A stretch of 59,450 nucleotides of DNA, taken from the NCBI GenBank assembly GCA_017435905.1, contig JAFSEB010000002.1, forward strand, positions 1-59,450, read 5' to 3'. Source of the DNA: Clostridia bacterium. GTDB taxonomy: Bacteria > Bacillota > Clostridia > Christensenellales > CAG-138. How positions within the stretch are numbered: position 1 is the first letter of the stretch; each line of letters starts with the position of its first letter. Below are positions 25,738 to 34,670 of the stretch, piece after piece. The notes below the pieces were generated by a model that saw only the letters and a program-made list of their open reading frames with translations, searched no databases and was not told the DNA's origin. The position numbers were made by a program, and so were the translations under genes.

Positions 25738-26111
25738 GCGAACACCATCGATAGGCCTGCAAGGAACATGAGCGCCGTGAAGATGCCGTCGAGCTTTTCC
25801 GGCTTCAGCTTTCCCGTCAGCTTTGCCCCAAGCATGCTGCCTGCCGTCAAAGCCGGCGCCACATAGGCAAGGGTGTTCCAATCCACCGATCCGCGCACCG
25901 CATATACCGCTGCCGTCACCGCACTGAGGGGGAATATGATGCTGATGGCAGAGGCGTGCGCCTTGGGCGGTTCCATTTTGAGCAGCTTTTCCAGCAGCGG
26001 CACGGCTACCATGCCGCCTCCGCCGCCAAAGAGCCCATTGCAGGCGCCCGTTGCCAGCCCTGTCAGCCATTTTTGAAGCGATTTATTGCTTTTGTCTTCC
26101 GTCCGTTTCAT
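25734..26111 (-). CDS. TSUP (TauE/SafE) half-transporter, first subunit
   Basis: A 125-residue membrane protein, four predicted TM segments, with GLATGACNGLFGGGGGMVAVPLL as the TSUP glycine motif after a short charged N-terminus (MKRTEDKSNKSLQKW). Start at ATG 26111 is a guess: no strong ribosome binding site is seen, and the frame is open to 26171. Coupled by a 4-nt overlap to the partner half. Splitting into two equal halves looks functional and not broken, because both ends are clean and the coupling is tight. Confidence 0.82.
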   Translation of the reverse strand: MKRTEDKSNKSLQKWLTGLATGACNGLFGGGGGMVAVPLLEKLLKMEPPKAHASAISIIFPLSAVTAAVYAVRGSVDWNTLAYVAPALTAGSMLGAKLTGKLKPEKLDGIFTALMFLAGLSMVFA

Positions 26112-26252
26112 ACCCGTAGTATGCGCCCCGCCGCAAAGGGTATGTATATTCTCTTTACTTTCACGCCGCAAATTGATAAGATAATACTATTGCGGCACCC
26201 GGCAGTAAAAAAGCCGGAGCCTTCGGATCACAAAAGGAGTATTGAGCAAAAA

Positions 26253-26831
26253 ATGCCTGAAAAAGAGTACATCGGTTTTCTTATCATGCTGATCGTCTGG
26301 GCGATCGCATCCGTTCTCAAGGTCACGGACTATTTCCTCGTCAGAAGCGCCGTGAAGCGTGAGCGTGCTTCCAAATATCCCATGCCGGGCACCATCGTTA
26401 TCAAGAGCGCATGGTATGCCTACGTCAGCTATTACCTTTTCTTTGCGGGGCTCATCGTTCCCCTCGTTTCTGGTTCCGTGGTGGCACCCCTTGCCTATGT
26501 CATTTTCATCCTGTTTGCGGCAGGCGCCCTCTATTACGCCGTGCACAGCATGCTTTGGTCCATGACCCTTGATGAGGGCGAAACCTTCACCTGCAAAAGC
26601 CTGCGAGGCAAGGTGACCACCTACCGCTATGCGGATGTGGTGCGTGTTGTATACCTTGGCAAAAGCAAGCGCAGGCTTGACGGCGCACGCTTCGTCATGA
26701 AGGATGGCACCGTCATCCTTGTGGACCGCACCCTTTACGGTCTTGATACCCTCACCCGCCGTGCCCGTGCGGCGGAAAACACCCACTTCATCGAGGAAAC
26801 GGCCCTTGAGCCCATCCGCACCCTGCGCTGA
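26253..26831 (+). CDS. Membrane protein with PH-like cytoplasmic domain, unknown function
   Basis: A 192-residue protein with TM1 about residues 5-27 (IGFLIMLIVWAIASVLKVTDYF), TM2 and TM3 between about 50 and 100 (YAYVSYYLFFAGLIVPLVSG, VIFILFAAGALYYAVHSM), then a beta-rich C-terminal part (MTLDEGETFTCKSLRGKVTTYRYADVVRVV) that resembles small bacterial PH-like domains. I do not recognise a named family. RBS AAAGGAG is 13 nt before the ATG, longer than ideal. Single gene followed by its own terminator. Confidence 0.75.
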   Translation: MPEKEYIGFLIMLIVWAIASVLKVTDYFLVRSAVKRERASKYPMPGTIVIKSAWYAYVSYYLFFAGLIVPLVSGSVVAPLAYVIFILFAAGALYYAVHSMLWSMTLDEGETFTCKSLRGKVTTYRYADVVRVVYLGKSKRRLDGARFVMKDGTVILVDRTLYGLDTLTRRARAAENTHFIEETALEPIRTLR

Positions 26832-26845
26832 AAAAGCAAAGTAAA

Positions 26846-26884
26846 AAAGGCGGTTCTGCCATTGCAGTAGAACCGCCTTTTTGT
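26846..26884. terminator. Bidirectional terminator
   Basis: Stem AAAAGGCGGTTCT / AGAACCGCCTTTT with an 11-nt loop between the membrane protein gene and the convergent ylmH. Confidence 0.88.
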
Positions 26885-26891
26885 ATTTCAG

Positions 26892-27671
26892 CTAAACATA
26901 AACATCCACATGGACATTGTGTTTTCCCTTTTTTGTCATGCCGCCTTCGCCCCGGTAAACGAGCCTTCCAAGCCCCCTGATGCTCAGGATGTCGCCCTCC
27001 TTCAGGGAGGCTGCCGGGCTTTCCGTCAGCGCACCGTTGATGAATGCCCTGCCGGCACGGAAGCAGTTCTGGCTTTCGCCCCTTGAAAGATTCCACACAT
27101 GGGCTGCCACCGCATCCGCACGGACGGATGTGACCTGCACCGTCTTCCCCTGCAGGCGGAAAAGCTCCCCTTCCGGCACAGCCTTCGCGATCGCAGCATG
27201 CACGCTCGTGCGCCTGACTTCCTGCAGATTTTCCTCAAGAAACGGAGCAATATGCGCCGCTGCAAACACATAGGCTTCCTTTTCACGCAGGATGATATCC
27301 CCAAGGGTATCCCGTTCGATGCCAAGGGACATCAGCGCACCGAGCAGGTCACGGTGAGCAAGATCCTCTGCAAACTTTGCGCTGCGGGGAGCTATGCGCA
27401 CCGCCCGGATGGGGAAGGGTTCCTCATAGCCAAGCGCCTCCGCATCGCCAAAGCGCACCATCTTTCTTTCACAGCCCTCCACGCCCCCAAAGAGCGTAAC
27501 GCCCACCGGCGGAAGGGAGCGCAGCATCCCGTGGAACACGCTTTGCTCCTGCAGCCCGAGAAACGGTGTGAAGGTAAACATGTTGCTGCCGTAAGCACGC
27601 TCCGCCAGCTCCGAAAACCGCTTTTTGATCTGTTCCAAATCCCGTTCCATATCCCTGTTCCCAAAACGCAT
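26892..27671 (-). CDS. ylmH: S4-domain RNA-binding protein YlmH
   Basis: A 259-residue YlmH protein. The N-terminal two thirds (FTPFLGLQEQSVFHGML, GDIILREKEAYVF) are the YlmH-specific part, and the C-terminal S4 RNA-binding domain shows the expected ASLKEGDILSIRGLGR. YlmH binds the 50S subunit or peptidyl-tRNA complexes in ribosome quality control and is usually in the divIVA/ylm cluster, which is not seen here. The start may be ATG 27671 or ATG 27650; neither has a strong ribosome binding site. Confidence 0.9.
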   Translation of the reverse strand: MRFGNRDMERDLEQIKKRFSELAERAYGSNMFTFTPFLGLQEQSVFHGMLRSLPPVGVTLFGGVEGCERKMVRFGDAEALGYEEPFPIRAVRIAPRSAKFAEDLAHRDLLGALMSLGIERDTLGDIILREKEAYVFAAAHIAPFLEENLQEVRRTSVHAAIAKAVPEGELFRLQGKTVQVTSVRADAVAAHVWNLSRGESQNCFRAGRAFINGALTESPAASLKEGDILSIRGLGRLVYRGEGGMTKKGKHNVHVDVYV

Positions 27672-27815
27672 TTTCTTTTAGTTTACCACAGCCTTCTGCG
27701 CTTAGAAACCTCCCTTTTCCATCGCTGTATGCGGAAATGCTTGACGTAATGCACAGCAACATATTATAGTAACTTGTTCTCTCCCTGCTTTCGCTTTATT
27801 GATTTATCACTCTAC

Positions 27816-27844
27816 TTGACTAAAGTATCAGAGCATGATATACT
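27816..27844 (+). promoter_or_regulatory. Promoter of the histidine operon
   Basis: TTGACT (27816-27821), 17-nt spacer, TATACT (27839-27844), 29 nt before the hisZ start. No T-box or attenuator is visible in the very short leader, so regulation would be at initiation. Confidence 0.8.
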
Positions 27845-27872
27845 GCCTGTATCAGTTTTTTGGAGGGTCACT

Positions 27873-28937
27873 ATGATCGCACCTGCCCCACGCAAGCGCA
27901 GCGAGCTTGCCACACTGGAGCTCCGTGCCCTGTACGCACAGTACGGCTACCGTGAGTTCCGCATGAACAAATTCGAAGAATACGACTTCTATGCGGAATA
28001 CCGCAGTTTCCTTCAGGCGGAGGATGTTCTCACCTTTCACGACCCCAGCGGAAAGCTCCTTGCCCTGAAGCCGGATATCACCCTTTCCATCGTGAAAAGC
28101 ATCAAGAAGGATGCGCACCTGCCCGCACGCCTCTGCTACAGCGAGACCGTTTACCGCACCGACGGCAATGCCGCCTCCTTTCGGGAGATCCCGCAGGTAG
28201 GGCTTGAATTCATCGGCAATATCGACCTTTATGCCGCTGCGGAAGTCCTCTCCCTTGCCATCGACAGCCTGCGTGCCTTCTCCCCCCGCTTCATCATGGA
28301 TGTTTCCCACGTGGGGCTTGCGGCAGGGCTTCTTGCGGAAACGAAGCTTTCCGCAGGCAAGCAGGCACAGCTTTCTGCCTGCATCCGTGCCAAAAATGCC
28401 CATGAGCTCCGTGCCCTTTGCGAAGAAAACGGCGTGGACGGTGCGCTGACGGAAAAGCTCGCCTCCCTTTCCTCCCTTTACGGCACCAGCGAACAGGTGC
28501 TCTCGCAGGCGGCTGCCCTTGATGTCAACGGCGCTACCCATGCCGCACTTTCGGAGCTTCATGCCCTTTGCAGTACGCTGAAGGAGGCAGGTCTGCCGGA
28601 GGTCAACATCGACCTTTCCCTGCTGAACGATCTTTCCTATTATAACGGCATCATCTTCCAGGGCTTCCTGCCCGGCATCCATGCCCCTGTCATTTCCGGC
28701 GGCCGCTACGACAGCCTGCTGCGCAAAATGCACAAGCAGGGCGGTGCCATCGGCTTTGCGGTGAATGTGGGGCTTCTCGATTCTCTCGATACGCCGAAGG
28801 AAAAGGCGGAAGAGCCCCTTTCCCTCTCCTATGCGGATGACGGCGGCGCTGCGGCAGCACTCAAAACAGCCCGTGCCCTTGCCGCAGAGGGAAAGCGCAT
28901 CCTCGTGGAAAAGTCCCCTTCCGGGCAGAAAGGATAA
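27873..28937 (+). CDS. hisZ: ATP phosphoribosyltransferase regulatory subunit
   Basis: A 354-residue HisRS-like paralogue that binds short HisG and gives allosteric histidine control. Class II synthetase-like motifs include YAEYRSFLQAEDVLTF, LKPDITLSIVKS (motif 2-like) and YYNGIIFQGFLPG with SGGRYDSLL near the end. The anticodon-binding domain of HisRS is missing, as expected. ATG 27873 has GGAGG upstream. It is the first gene of the his operon, 3 nt before hisG. Confidence 0.93.
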   Translation: MIAPAPRKRSELATLELRALYAQYGYREFRMNKFEEYDFYAEYRSFLQAEDVLTFHDPSGKLLALKPDITLSIVKSIKKDAHLPARLCYSETVYRTDGNAASFREIPQVGLEFIGNIDLYAAAEVLSLAIDSLRAFSPRFIMDVSHVGLAAGLLAETKLSAGKQAQLSACIRAKNAHELRALCEENGVDGALTEKLASLSSLYGTSEQVLSQAAALDVNGATHAALSELHALCSTLKEAGLPEVNIDLSLLNDLSYYNGIIFQGFLPGIHAPVISGGRYDSLLRKMHKQGGAIGFAVNVGLLDSLDTPKEKAEEPLSLSYADDGGAAAALKTARALAAEGKRILVEKSPSGQKG

Positions 28938-28940
28938 GCT

Positions 28941-29579
28941 ATGCAGGATTGGATCTCCGTTGCACTGCCAAAGGGCAGGCTCGGCGAAAAAGCATATGAC
29001 CTGTTTGAAAGGATCGGCTACGGCTGCCCCTCCATCCGTGAGGATAACCGCAAGCTGATCTTTGAAAACGAAGAAGCCCGTGTGCGCTACTTTTGGGCAA
29101 AGCCTTCCGATGTTTCCATCTATGTGGAACGGGGCGCTGCGGATGTGGGCGTTGCGGGAAAGGATATCCTTCTTGAGTACGCACCGGATGTGTACGAGCT
29201 CAACGACCTGAAAATGGGCAGATGCCGCATGATGGTGGCAGGACAGCCCGGTGCGCTGGAGGAGACCGGCAGAACGCTGCGTGTGGCAACGAAATTCCCA
29301 CGCATCGCAGCGAAGCACTTTGCAGCACAAAGCCGTGAGATCGAGATCATCAAGCTCAACGGTTCCATTGAGATCGCCCCCCTGCTCGGGCTGAGCGATG
29401 TGATCGTGGACATCGTGGAGACCGGCACCACCTTAAAGGAAAACGGGCTTATCCCCCTTGAGGAAGTGGTGCCCATCAGCGCCCGTTTCATCGCAAACAG
29501 GGTCAGCTACAAATTCAAAAACGAACGCATGCGTGAGATGCAGGAACGCATCGGCGCACTGATCGCAGAAAAACAGTGA
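28941..29579 (+). CDS. hisG: ATP phosphoribosyltransferase, short form
   Basis: Catalyses the first step of histidine synthesis (ATP + PRPP). The 212-residue length is the short HisG form without the C-terminal regulatory domain, consistent with hisZ upstream. The PRPP-binding region is VIVDIVETGTTLKENG, and the N-terminal ALPKGRLGEKAYDLF is typical. Three nucleotides separate it from hisZ. Confidence 0.96.
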   Translation: MQDWISVALPKGRLGEKAYDLFERIGYGCPSIREDNRKLIFENEEARVRYFWAKPSDVSIYVERGAADVGVAGKDILLEYAPDVYELNDLKMGRCRMMVAGQPGALEETGRTLRVATKFPRIAAKHFAAQSREIEIIKLNGSIEIAPLLGLSDVIVDIVETGTTLKENGLIPLEEVVPISARFIANRVSYKFKNERMREMQERIGALIAEKQ

Positions 29580-29590
29580 GGAATTGAACC

Positions 29591-30874
29591 ATGATCCGTA
29601 TCCTGCCCTATGAAACCCTCGGCAAAGAAGCCGTTCTTGCCCGCACGGAGGAAGCGCCGGATGTTTCCGCACCCGTCAACGCCATCCTTGCGGCGGTAAA
29701 GGAAGAGGGCGACAGCGCCCTTCGCCGCTATGCAAAGGAATTTGACGGCATGGGCGATGAAACGCCCCTTGAAGTATCCAAAGAGGAGATCGCAGCGGCG
29801 GTCAGCGCCATCGACCCTGCGTTCCTTGCCATTTTAAATGAAGCGGCGGAGAATATCCGCAATTTCCACAAGCACCAGGTCAGAAACGGCTTCGTGCTCA
29901 GCGAACGAAGCGGCATCGTGCTGGGGCAGAAGGTAACGCCCCTTGCAAGGGTGGGTCTGTATGTGCCCGGCGGCACCGCCTGCTATCCTTCCACGGTGCT
30001 GATGGATTCCATCCCCGCAAAGCTTGCAGGCGTCAGGGAACTCATTATGGTGACCCCTGCAAAGGGCGGCATCATCCGCCCGGAAATTCTGGCGGCAGCT
30101 TCCGTTGCCGGCGTTGACCGCATTTTCCGCATCGGCGGTGCGCAGGCTGTCGCAGCCCTTGCCTACGGCACCGAAAGCGTGCCGAAGGCGGACAAGATCG
30201 TAGGCCCCGGCAACGTATTCGTGGCGGAAGCCAAGCGGCAGGTCTACGGCCTTGTGGATATCGACATGATCGCAGGCCCCTCGGAGATCCTCGTCATTGC
30301 CGACGATACCGCCATCCCCCGTTATGTGGCAGCGGATCTTCTTTCCCAGGCGGAGCACGACAAAAACGCCTCTGCGGTGCTGGTGACGCCCTCCGAAGCC
30401 CTTGCCAAGGCGGTGCAGGCGGAGCTTGAGGTGCAGCTCAATGCCCTGCCCCGGCAGGAGATCGCCCGGACATCCATCGAAAACAACGGCAAGATCATCC
30501 TCACGGGCTGCATCGAGGATGCGCTGATGCTGGCCAACGAGATCGCCCCCGAACATCTGGAGCTTTGCGTCGGCGATCCCTTCGCCATGCTGGGCGAGGT
30601 ACGGAACGCCGGCAGCGTATTCCTCGGCAACTACTGCCCCGAAGCCCTCGGCGATTATTTCGCAGGCCCCAACCACACCCTGCCCACCAGCGGCACGGCG
30701 AAATTTTCAAGCCCCCTCAGCGTGGACGATTTCGTGAAAAAGACCCAGTTTTCCTACTATACCGCCGATGCCCTCGGCTGCGTGGCGGAAAAGATCGCCT
30801 GCTTTGCAAACAAGGAAGGGCTTGATGCCCACGGGCGCAGCGTGCTGTACAGACTGGAGGATTTGAAGAAATGA
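29591..30874 (+). CDS. hisD: Histidinol dehydrogenase
   Basis: A 427-residue Zn-dependent NAD enzyme that oxidises histidinol to histidine. It shows YVPGGTACYPSTVLM, the signature DMIAGPSEILVIAD, SQAEHDKNASA and FAGPNHTLPTSGTA. The length is normal. The stop overlaps the hisC start by 4 nt. Confidence 0.97.
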   Translation: MIRILPYETLGKEAVLARTEEAPDVSAPVNAILAAVKEEGDSALRRYAKEFDGMGDETPLEVSKEEIAAAVSAIDPAFLAILNEAAENIRNFHKHQVRNGFVLSERSGIVLGQKVTPLARVGLYVPGGTACYPSTVLMDSIPAKLAGVRELIMVTPAKGGIIRPEILAAASVAGVDRIFRIGGAQAVAALAYGTESVPKADKIVGPGNVFVAEAKRQVYGLVDIDMIAGPSEILVIADDTAIPRYVAADLLSQAEHDKNASAVLVTPSEALAKAVQAELEVQLNALPRQEIARTSIENNGKIILTGCIEDALMLANEIAPEHLELCVGDPFAMLGEVRNAGSVFLGNYCPEALGDYFAGPNHTLPTSGTAKFSSPLSVDDFVKKTQFSYYTADALGCVAEKIACFANKEGLDAHGRSVLYRLEDLKK

Positions 30875-31950
30875 GCCGTTTTTTCAGCAGCCGCTTCGCA
30901 TCCCTTGAAGCCTATACCCCCGGCGAACAGCCGCAGGATCAAAGCTATACAAAGCTCAACACCAACGAATCCCCCTATCCCCCTTCCCCTGCCACCGTTG
31001 CAGCGGTAACGGAAGCGGAGCTCAACAAACTGAACCTGTATTCCGACCCCACGGGCAGGCGGCTTCGGGAAGCCCTTGCGGCGCTTTACGGTCTTGAAAA
31101 GGAAAACGTGCTCCTTGCAAACGGCAGCGACGAGATCCTTTCCTTCGCCTTCATGGCGTTCTGCGACAGGGAGAACCCCGTTGCCTTCCCGGCGATCAGC
31201 TACGGCTTTTACCCCGTGTATGCGGACCTTTACGGTCTTGAAGCCGCAAAGGTACCCCTTCTTCCGGATTTTTCCGTAGATGTGGAAGCCCTCGCCGCAA
31301 AGAAGGGCATGATCGTCATCGCCAACCCCAACGCCCCCACCGGCATCGCCCTTCCCCTTGACAAGATCGAGTATCTTCTCAAAAGCGACAAAGACCGCAT
31401 CGTGCTGGTGGATGAAGCATATGTGGATTTCGGCACCGAAAGTGCGCTTTCCCTGCTTCCCCGGTACGATAACCTGCTCATCGTCCGCACCTATTCAAAA
31501 TCCCGTTCCATGGCCGGCGCACGGCTCGGCTTCGCCTTCGGCAGCCGTGAGATCATTGCCGACCTTGAGACCATCCGCTATTCCACCAACCCCTACAACC
31601 TTGACAGGCTTGCCCTGCTTCTCGGTGAGGCGGCGGTGAAGGATGACGGCTACTACAAAGCCAACTGCGAAAAGATCGCCGCCACAAGGGAGGCTTCCGC
31701 AAAACGGCTTATGGAGATGGGCTTCACCATGACCCCCTCCACCGCCAACTTCCTGTTTGTAAAGCATCCCTCCGTTTCCGGCGGGGCGCTTTACAGCGGA
31801 TTGAAAGAACGGGGCGTGCTCGTGCGCCACTTCAACAAGCCCCTGATCCGGGACTATCTTCGCATCACCGTGGGCACGCCGGAGCAGATGGAGATCCTCT
31901 TCTTCGCCCTTGCCGACATCCTCAGCCAAACCGCCCCGAAAGGAGTTTAA
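30871..31950 (+). CDS. hisC: Histidinol-phosphate aminotransferase
   Basis: A 359-residue PLP aminotransferase. LNTNESPYPPSP at the start, ANPNAPTG, VDEAYVDF and the PLP lysine in TYSKSRSMAGARLGF are seen. It converts imidazole-acetol phosphate to histidinol phosphate. It overlaps hisD by 4 nt and lies 2 nt before hisB. Confidence 0.96.
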   Translation: MSRFFSSRFASLEAYTPGEQPQDQSYTKLNTNESPYPPSPATVAAVTEAELNKLNLYSDPTGRRLREALAALYGLEKENVLLANGSDEILSFAFMAFCDRENPVAFPAISYGFYPVYADLYGLEAAKVPLLPDFSVDVEALAAKKGMIVIANPNAPTGIALPLDKIEYLLKSDKDRIVLVDEAYVDFGTESALSLLPRYDNLLIVRTYSKSRSMAGARLGFAFGSREIIADLETIRYSTNPYNLDRLALLLGEAAVKDDGYYKANCEKIAATREASAKRLMEMGFTMTPSTANFLFVKHPSVSGGALYSGLKERGVLVRHFNKPLIRDYLRITVGTPEQMEILFFALADILSQTAPKGV

Positions 31951-31952
31951 AT

Positions 31953-32540
31953 ATGCGTAACGCTACCATCGAGCGCACCACCAAAGAAACAGCTATCTCC
32001 CTTGCCCTTACCCTTGAGGGCAGCGGCAAAAACGAGATCGCATCCGGCTGCGGTTTTCTTGACCACATGCTGACCCTTTTTGCGGTGCACGGCCGCTTTG
32101 ATATCACCCTTTCCTGCAAAGGGGATACCTTTGTTGACGATCACCACACGGTGGAGGATATCGGCATCGCCCTTGGCGAAGCCTTCAAAGCCGCCCTTGG
32201 GGACAAACGGGGCATCACCCGTTACGGCAGCATCATTCTGCCGATGGATGAGGCGCTCATCCTTGCGGCGGTGGATATTTCAGGCCGGGGCATGCTCGTT
32301 TACGATATGCCCATCCCCACGGAAAAGGTAGGCAGCTTCGATACGGAGCTTGTGAAGGAATTCCTCATTGCCTTTACAAGAAAGGCGGAGATCACGCTGC
32401 ATGTGAAGGAGCTTGCAGGGGAAAACAGCCACCACATCATCGAAGGCTGCTTCAAAGCCCTCGCCCGTGCCCTTCGCACGGCGGTGAAGATCGATGCGGA
32501 AACGGCAAATGAAGTGCCCTCCTCCAAGGGGGTGCTGTGA
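31953..32540 (+). CDS. hisB: Imidazoleglycerol-phosphate dehydratase
   Basis: A 195-residue monofunctional IGPD with metal-binding motifs GFLDHMLTLFAVHG, DDHHTVEDIGIALG and ENSHHIIEGCFKALA. The phosphatase domain of enteric HisB is absent, which agrees with the separate PHP phosphatase at the operon end. AAAGGAG upstream. The stop is fused to the hisH start (TGATG). Confidence 0.97.
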   Translation: MRNATIERTTKETAISLALTLEGSGKNEIASGCGFLDHMLTLFAVHGRFDITLSCKGDTFVDDHHTVEDIGIALGEAFKAALGDKRGITRYGSIILPMDEALILAAVDISGRGMLVYDMPIPTEKVGSFDTELVKEFLIAFTRKAEITLHVKELAGENSHHIIEGCFKALARALRTAVKIDAETANEVPSSKGVL

Positions 32541-33157
32541 TGCTGGCGATCGTCGATTACGGCGTTGGCAACCTGTTTTCGCTGAAAAGCTCCCTGAAAC
32601 GCCTTGGCATCGATGCCCTTGTAACGGGTGATGCAAACGAACTTCGCCGTGCGGAAAGGATCATCCTGCCCGGCGTGGGCGCCTTTGAGGATGCGGCAAC
32701 CAAGCTGCGTTTGACGGGGCTTGATGTTCTTTTGAAAGAAGAAGCCGCTGCCGGCAAGCCCCTGATGGGCATCTGCCTCGGCATGCAGCTTTTGTTTGAA
32801 GCAAGCTATGAATACGGCGAGCACGCAGGGCTTGCCCTGCTGCCCGGCACGGTGAAGCCCATCGCCCCCATGATCGGCGAGGGGCTGAAGGTGCCCCACA
32901 TCGGCTGGAACGGGCTCATTTTCCCGAAGGGAAAGGAAAAATCCCCCCTGTTCCGTGAGGTGGATGAAGGGGAGTGCGTGTATTTCGTCCATTCCTATGC
33001 AGCGGTGGACTGCGGGGACGCCGTGACCGCCAAAGCGGAATACGGCGCCCTGCTCACAGCAGCCGCCGGCAAGGGAAACGTGATGGGTACCCAGTTCCAC
33101 CCGGAAAAGAGCGGCGACACCGGTCTTCGCATCCTCAAAGCCTTTGCTGAACTGTAA
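32540..33157 (+). CDS. hisH: Imidazole glycerol phosphate synthase, glutamine amidotransferase subunit
   Basis: A 205-residue class I glutaminase that supplies ammonia to HisF. The nucleophile motif GICLGMQLLFE, the YVHSYA-like segment YFVHSYAAV and the catalytic GTQFHPEKSG are present. ATG 32540 shares one base with the hisB stop. Confidence 0.96.
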   Translation: MLAIVDYGVGNLFSLKSSLKRLGIDALVTGDANELRRAERIILPGVGAFEDAATKLRLTGLDVLLKEEAAAGKPLMGICLGMQLLFEASYEYGEHAGLALLPGTVKPIAPMIGEGLKVPHIGWNGLIFPKGKEKSPLFREVDEGECVYFVHSYAAVDCGDAVTAKAEYGALLTAAAGKGNVMGTQFHPEKSGDTGLRILKAFAEL

Positions 33158-33171
33158 GAAAGGAGCACCGC

Positions 33172-33897
33172 ATGTATATTTTTCCTGCCATCGACCTTTT
33201 TGAAGGCAAAGCGGTGCGCCTTGTGCGCGGCGATTACGAAAAAATGACCGTTTACAGCGACGATCCCCCTGCCTTTGCAAAGGAATTTGAAGAAGCCGGG
33301 GCGGAATACCTGCACCTTGTGGATCTTGAAGGGGCAAAAAACGGCGAAACGCCCAACTTTGAAACGGTGCGCAATATCGTAAAAAAAACATCCCTCAAGG
33401 CGGAGATCGGCGGCGGCGTCCGCAGCATGGACGTGGTGGAACGCTACCTTGATGCAGGCATTTACCGTGTCATCCTCGGCACGGCAGCCCTCAACGATCC
33501 CGTATTCCTTGAAAAAGCCCTTTCCCGTTACGGCAGCAGGATCGCCGTGGGCGTGGATGTGAGGGACGGCTATGTTGCCACCCACGGCTGGCTTGAAACA
33601 TCGGGGACGCGCTGCATGGATTTCTGCGAAAGGCTCGTGAGCCTCGGCGCTTCCGGCGTCATCTGCACGGATATTTTAAAGGACGGTCTTCTTGCCGGCA
33701 CGAACCTTGCCCTGTATGCGGAGCTGAAAAAGCGCTTCCCGGGGCTTGCCATCGTGGCATCGGGCGGCGTGACGACCATAGAAGATGTAAAAGCCCTTGC
33801 AAAGATGGGTCTTTTCGGCGCCATCCTCGGCAAGGCCCTGTATGAAAAGAAGATCGACCTTCGCACGGCCATCGCCGTGGGAAAGGAGCAGGCATGA
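33172..33897 (+). CDS. hisA: ProFAR isomerase
   Basis: A 241-residue TIM barrel. FPAIDLFEGKAVRLVRGDY at the N-terminus has the catalytic Asp, and the second half-barrel has GVDVRDGYVATHGW and the phosphate site ASGGVTTIEDV. It isomerises ProFAR to PRFAR. AGAAAGGAG upstream. Overlaps hisF by 4 nt. Confidence 0.97.
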   Translation: MYIFPAIDLFEGKAVRLVRGDYEKMTVYSDDPPAFAKEFEEAGAEYLHLVDLEGAKNGETPNFETVRNIVKKTSLKAEIGGGVRSMDVVERYLDAGIYRVILGTAALNDPVFLEKALSRYGSRIAVGVDVRDGYVATHGWLETSGTRCMDFCERLVSLGASGVICTDILKDGLLAGTNLALYAELKKRFPGLAIVASGGVTTIEDVKALAKMGLFGAILGKALYEKKIDLRTAIAVGKEQA

Positions 33898-34670
33898 TCA
33901 CAAAACGCATCATCCCCTGCCTTGATGTCAGGGACGGACGTGTGGTCAAGGGCACCAACTTTTTAGGGCTTCGGGATGTTTCCTCCCCGGTGGAGCTGGC
34001 TGCCTACTACAGCGCATGCGGTGCGGATGAGCTGGTGTTTTACGACATCACCGCCTCTTCGGACGGCAGAAAGCTGTTTACCGACATTTTAACGGAAGTG
34101 GCAAGCACCGTCTTCATCCCCCTGACGGTGGGCGGCGGCATCAATGCGGTGGAGGATTTCGACCGGGTGCTCAAGTGCGGTGCGGACAAGGTCAGCGTCA
34201 ACAGCGGCGCCCTCAAAAACCCGCAGCTTATTCGGGATGCCGCCATGAAATACGGCGACCAGTGCGTGGTGCTTTCCATCGATGCCAAACGGGTGGACGG
34301 CAGCTTCCGGGTGTTTTCCAAGGGCGGAAGAGAAAACACAGGCCTTGAGCTTATCGAGTGGGTGAAAAAGGGCGTTTCCCTCGGCGCCGGCGAGGTGGTG
34401 CTCAACAGCATCGACACCGACGGCGTAAAAGGCGGCTTTGATATCCCCATGCTGGAAGCGGTCTGTGAAAGCGTAAACGTGCCCGTCATCGCCTCCGGCG
34501 GCGCAGGAAACGAAGCCCACTTCATCGAACTGTTCCAAAAACTCCCCAAGGTGGATGCAGGGCTTGCAGCCTCCATCTTCCACTTCGGCGAGGTAAAGAT
34601 CCCCGACCTCAAACAGGAACTTGCCGCAAACGGCATCACCATGCGTATGATAAAGGAGCAAACATGCTGA
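33894..34670 (+). CDS. hisF: Imidazole glycerol phosphate synthase, cyclase subunit
   Basis: A 258-residue TIM barrel that makes IGP and AICAR from PRFAR with ammonia from HisH. RIIPCLDVRDGRVVKGTNF carries the catalytic Asp, and DITASSDGR, TVGGGI, LNSIDTDG and ASGGAGNEAH are typical. Overlaps hisA by 4 nt and hisIE by 7 nt. Confidence 0.97.
   Translation: MITKRIIPCLDVRDGRVVKGTNFLGLRDVSSPVELAAYYSACGADELVFYDITASSDGRKLFTDILTEVASTVFIPLTVGGGINAVEDFDRVLKCGADKVSVNSGALKNPQLIRDAAMKYGDQCVVLSIDAKRVDGSFRVFSKGGRENTGLELIEWVKKGVSLGAGEVVLNSIDTDGVKGGFDIPMLEAVCESVNVPVIASGGAGNEAHFIELFQKLPKVDAGLAASIFHFGEVKIPDLKQELAANGITMRMIKEQTC

Noticed and set aside
27845..27872. T-box or his attenuator in the his leader
   Set aside because: Only about 20 nt separate the -10 region from the ribosome binding site, too short for either.
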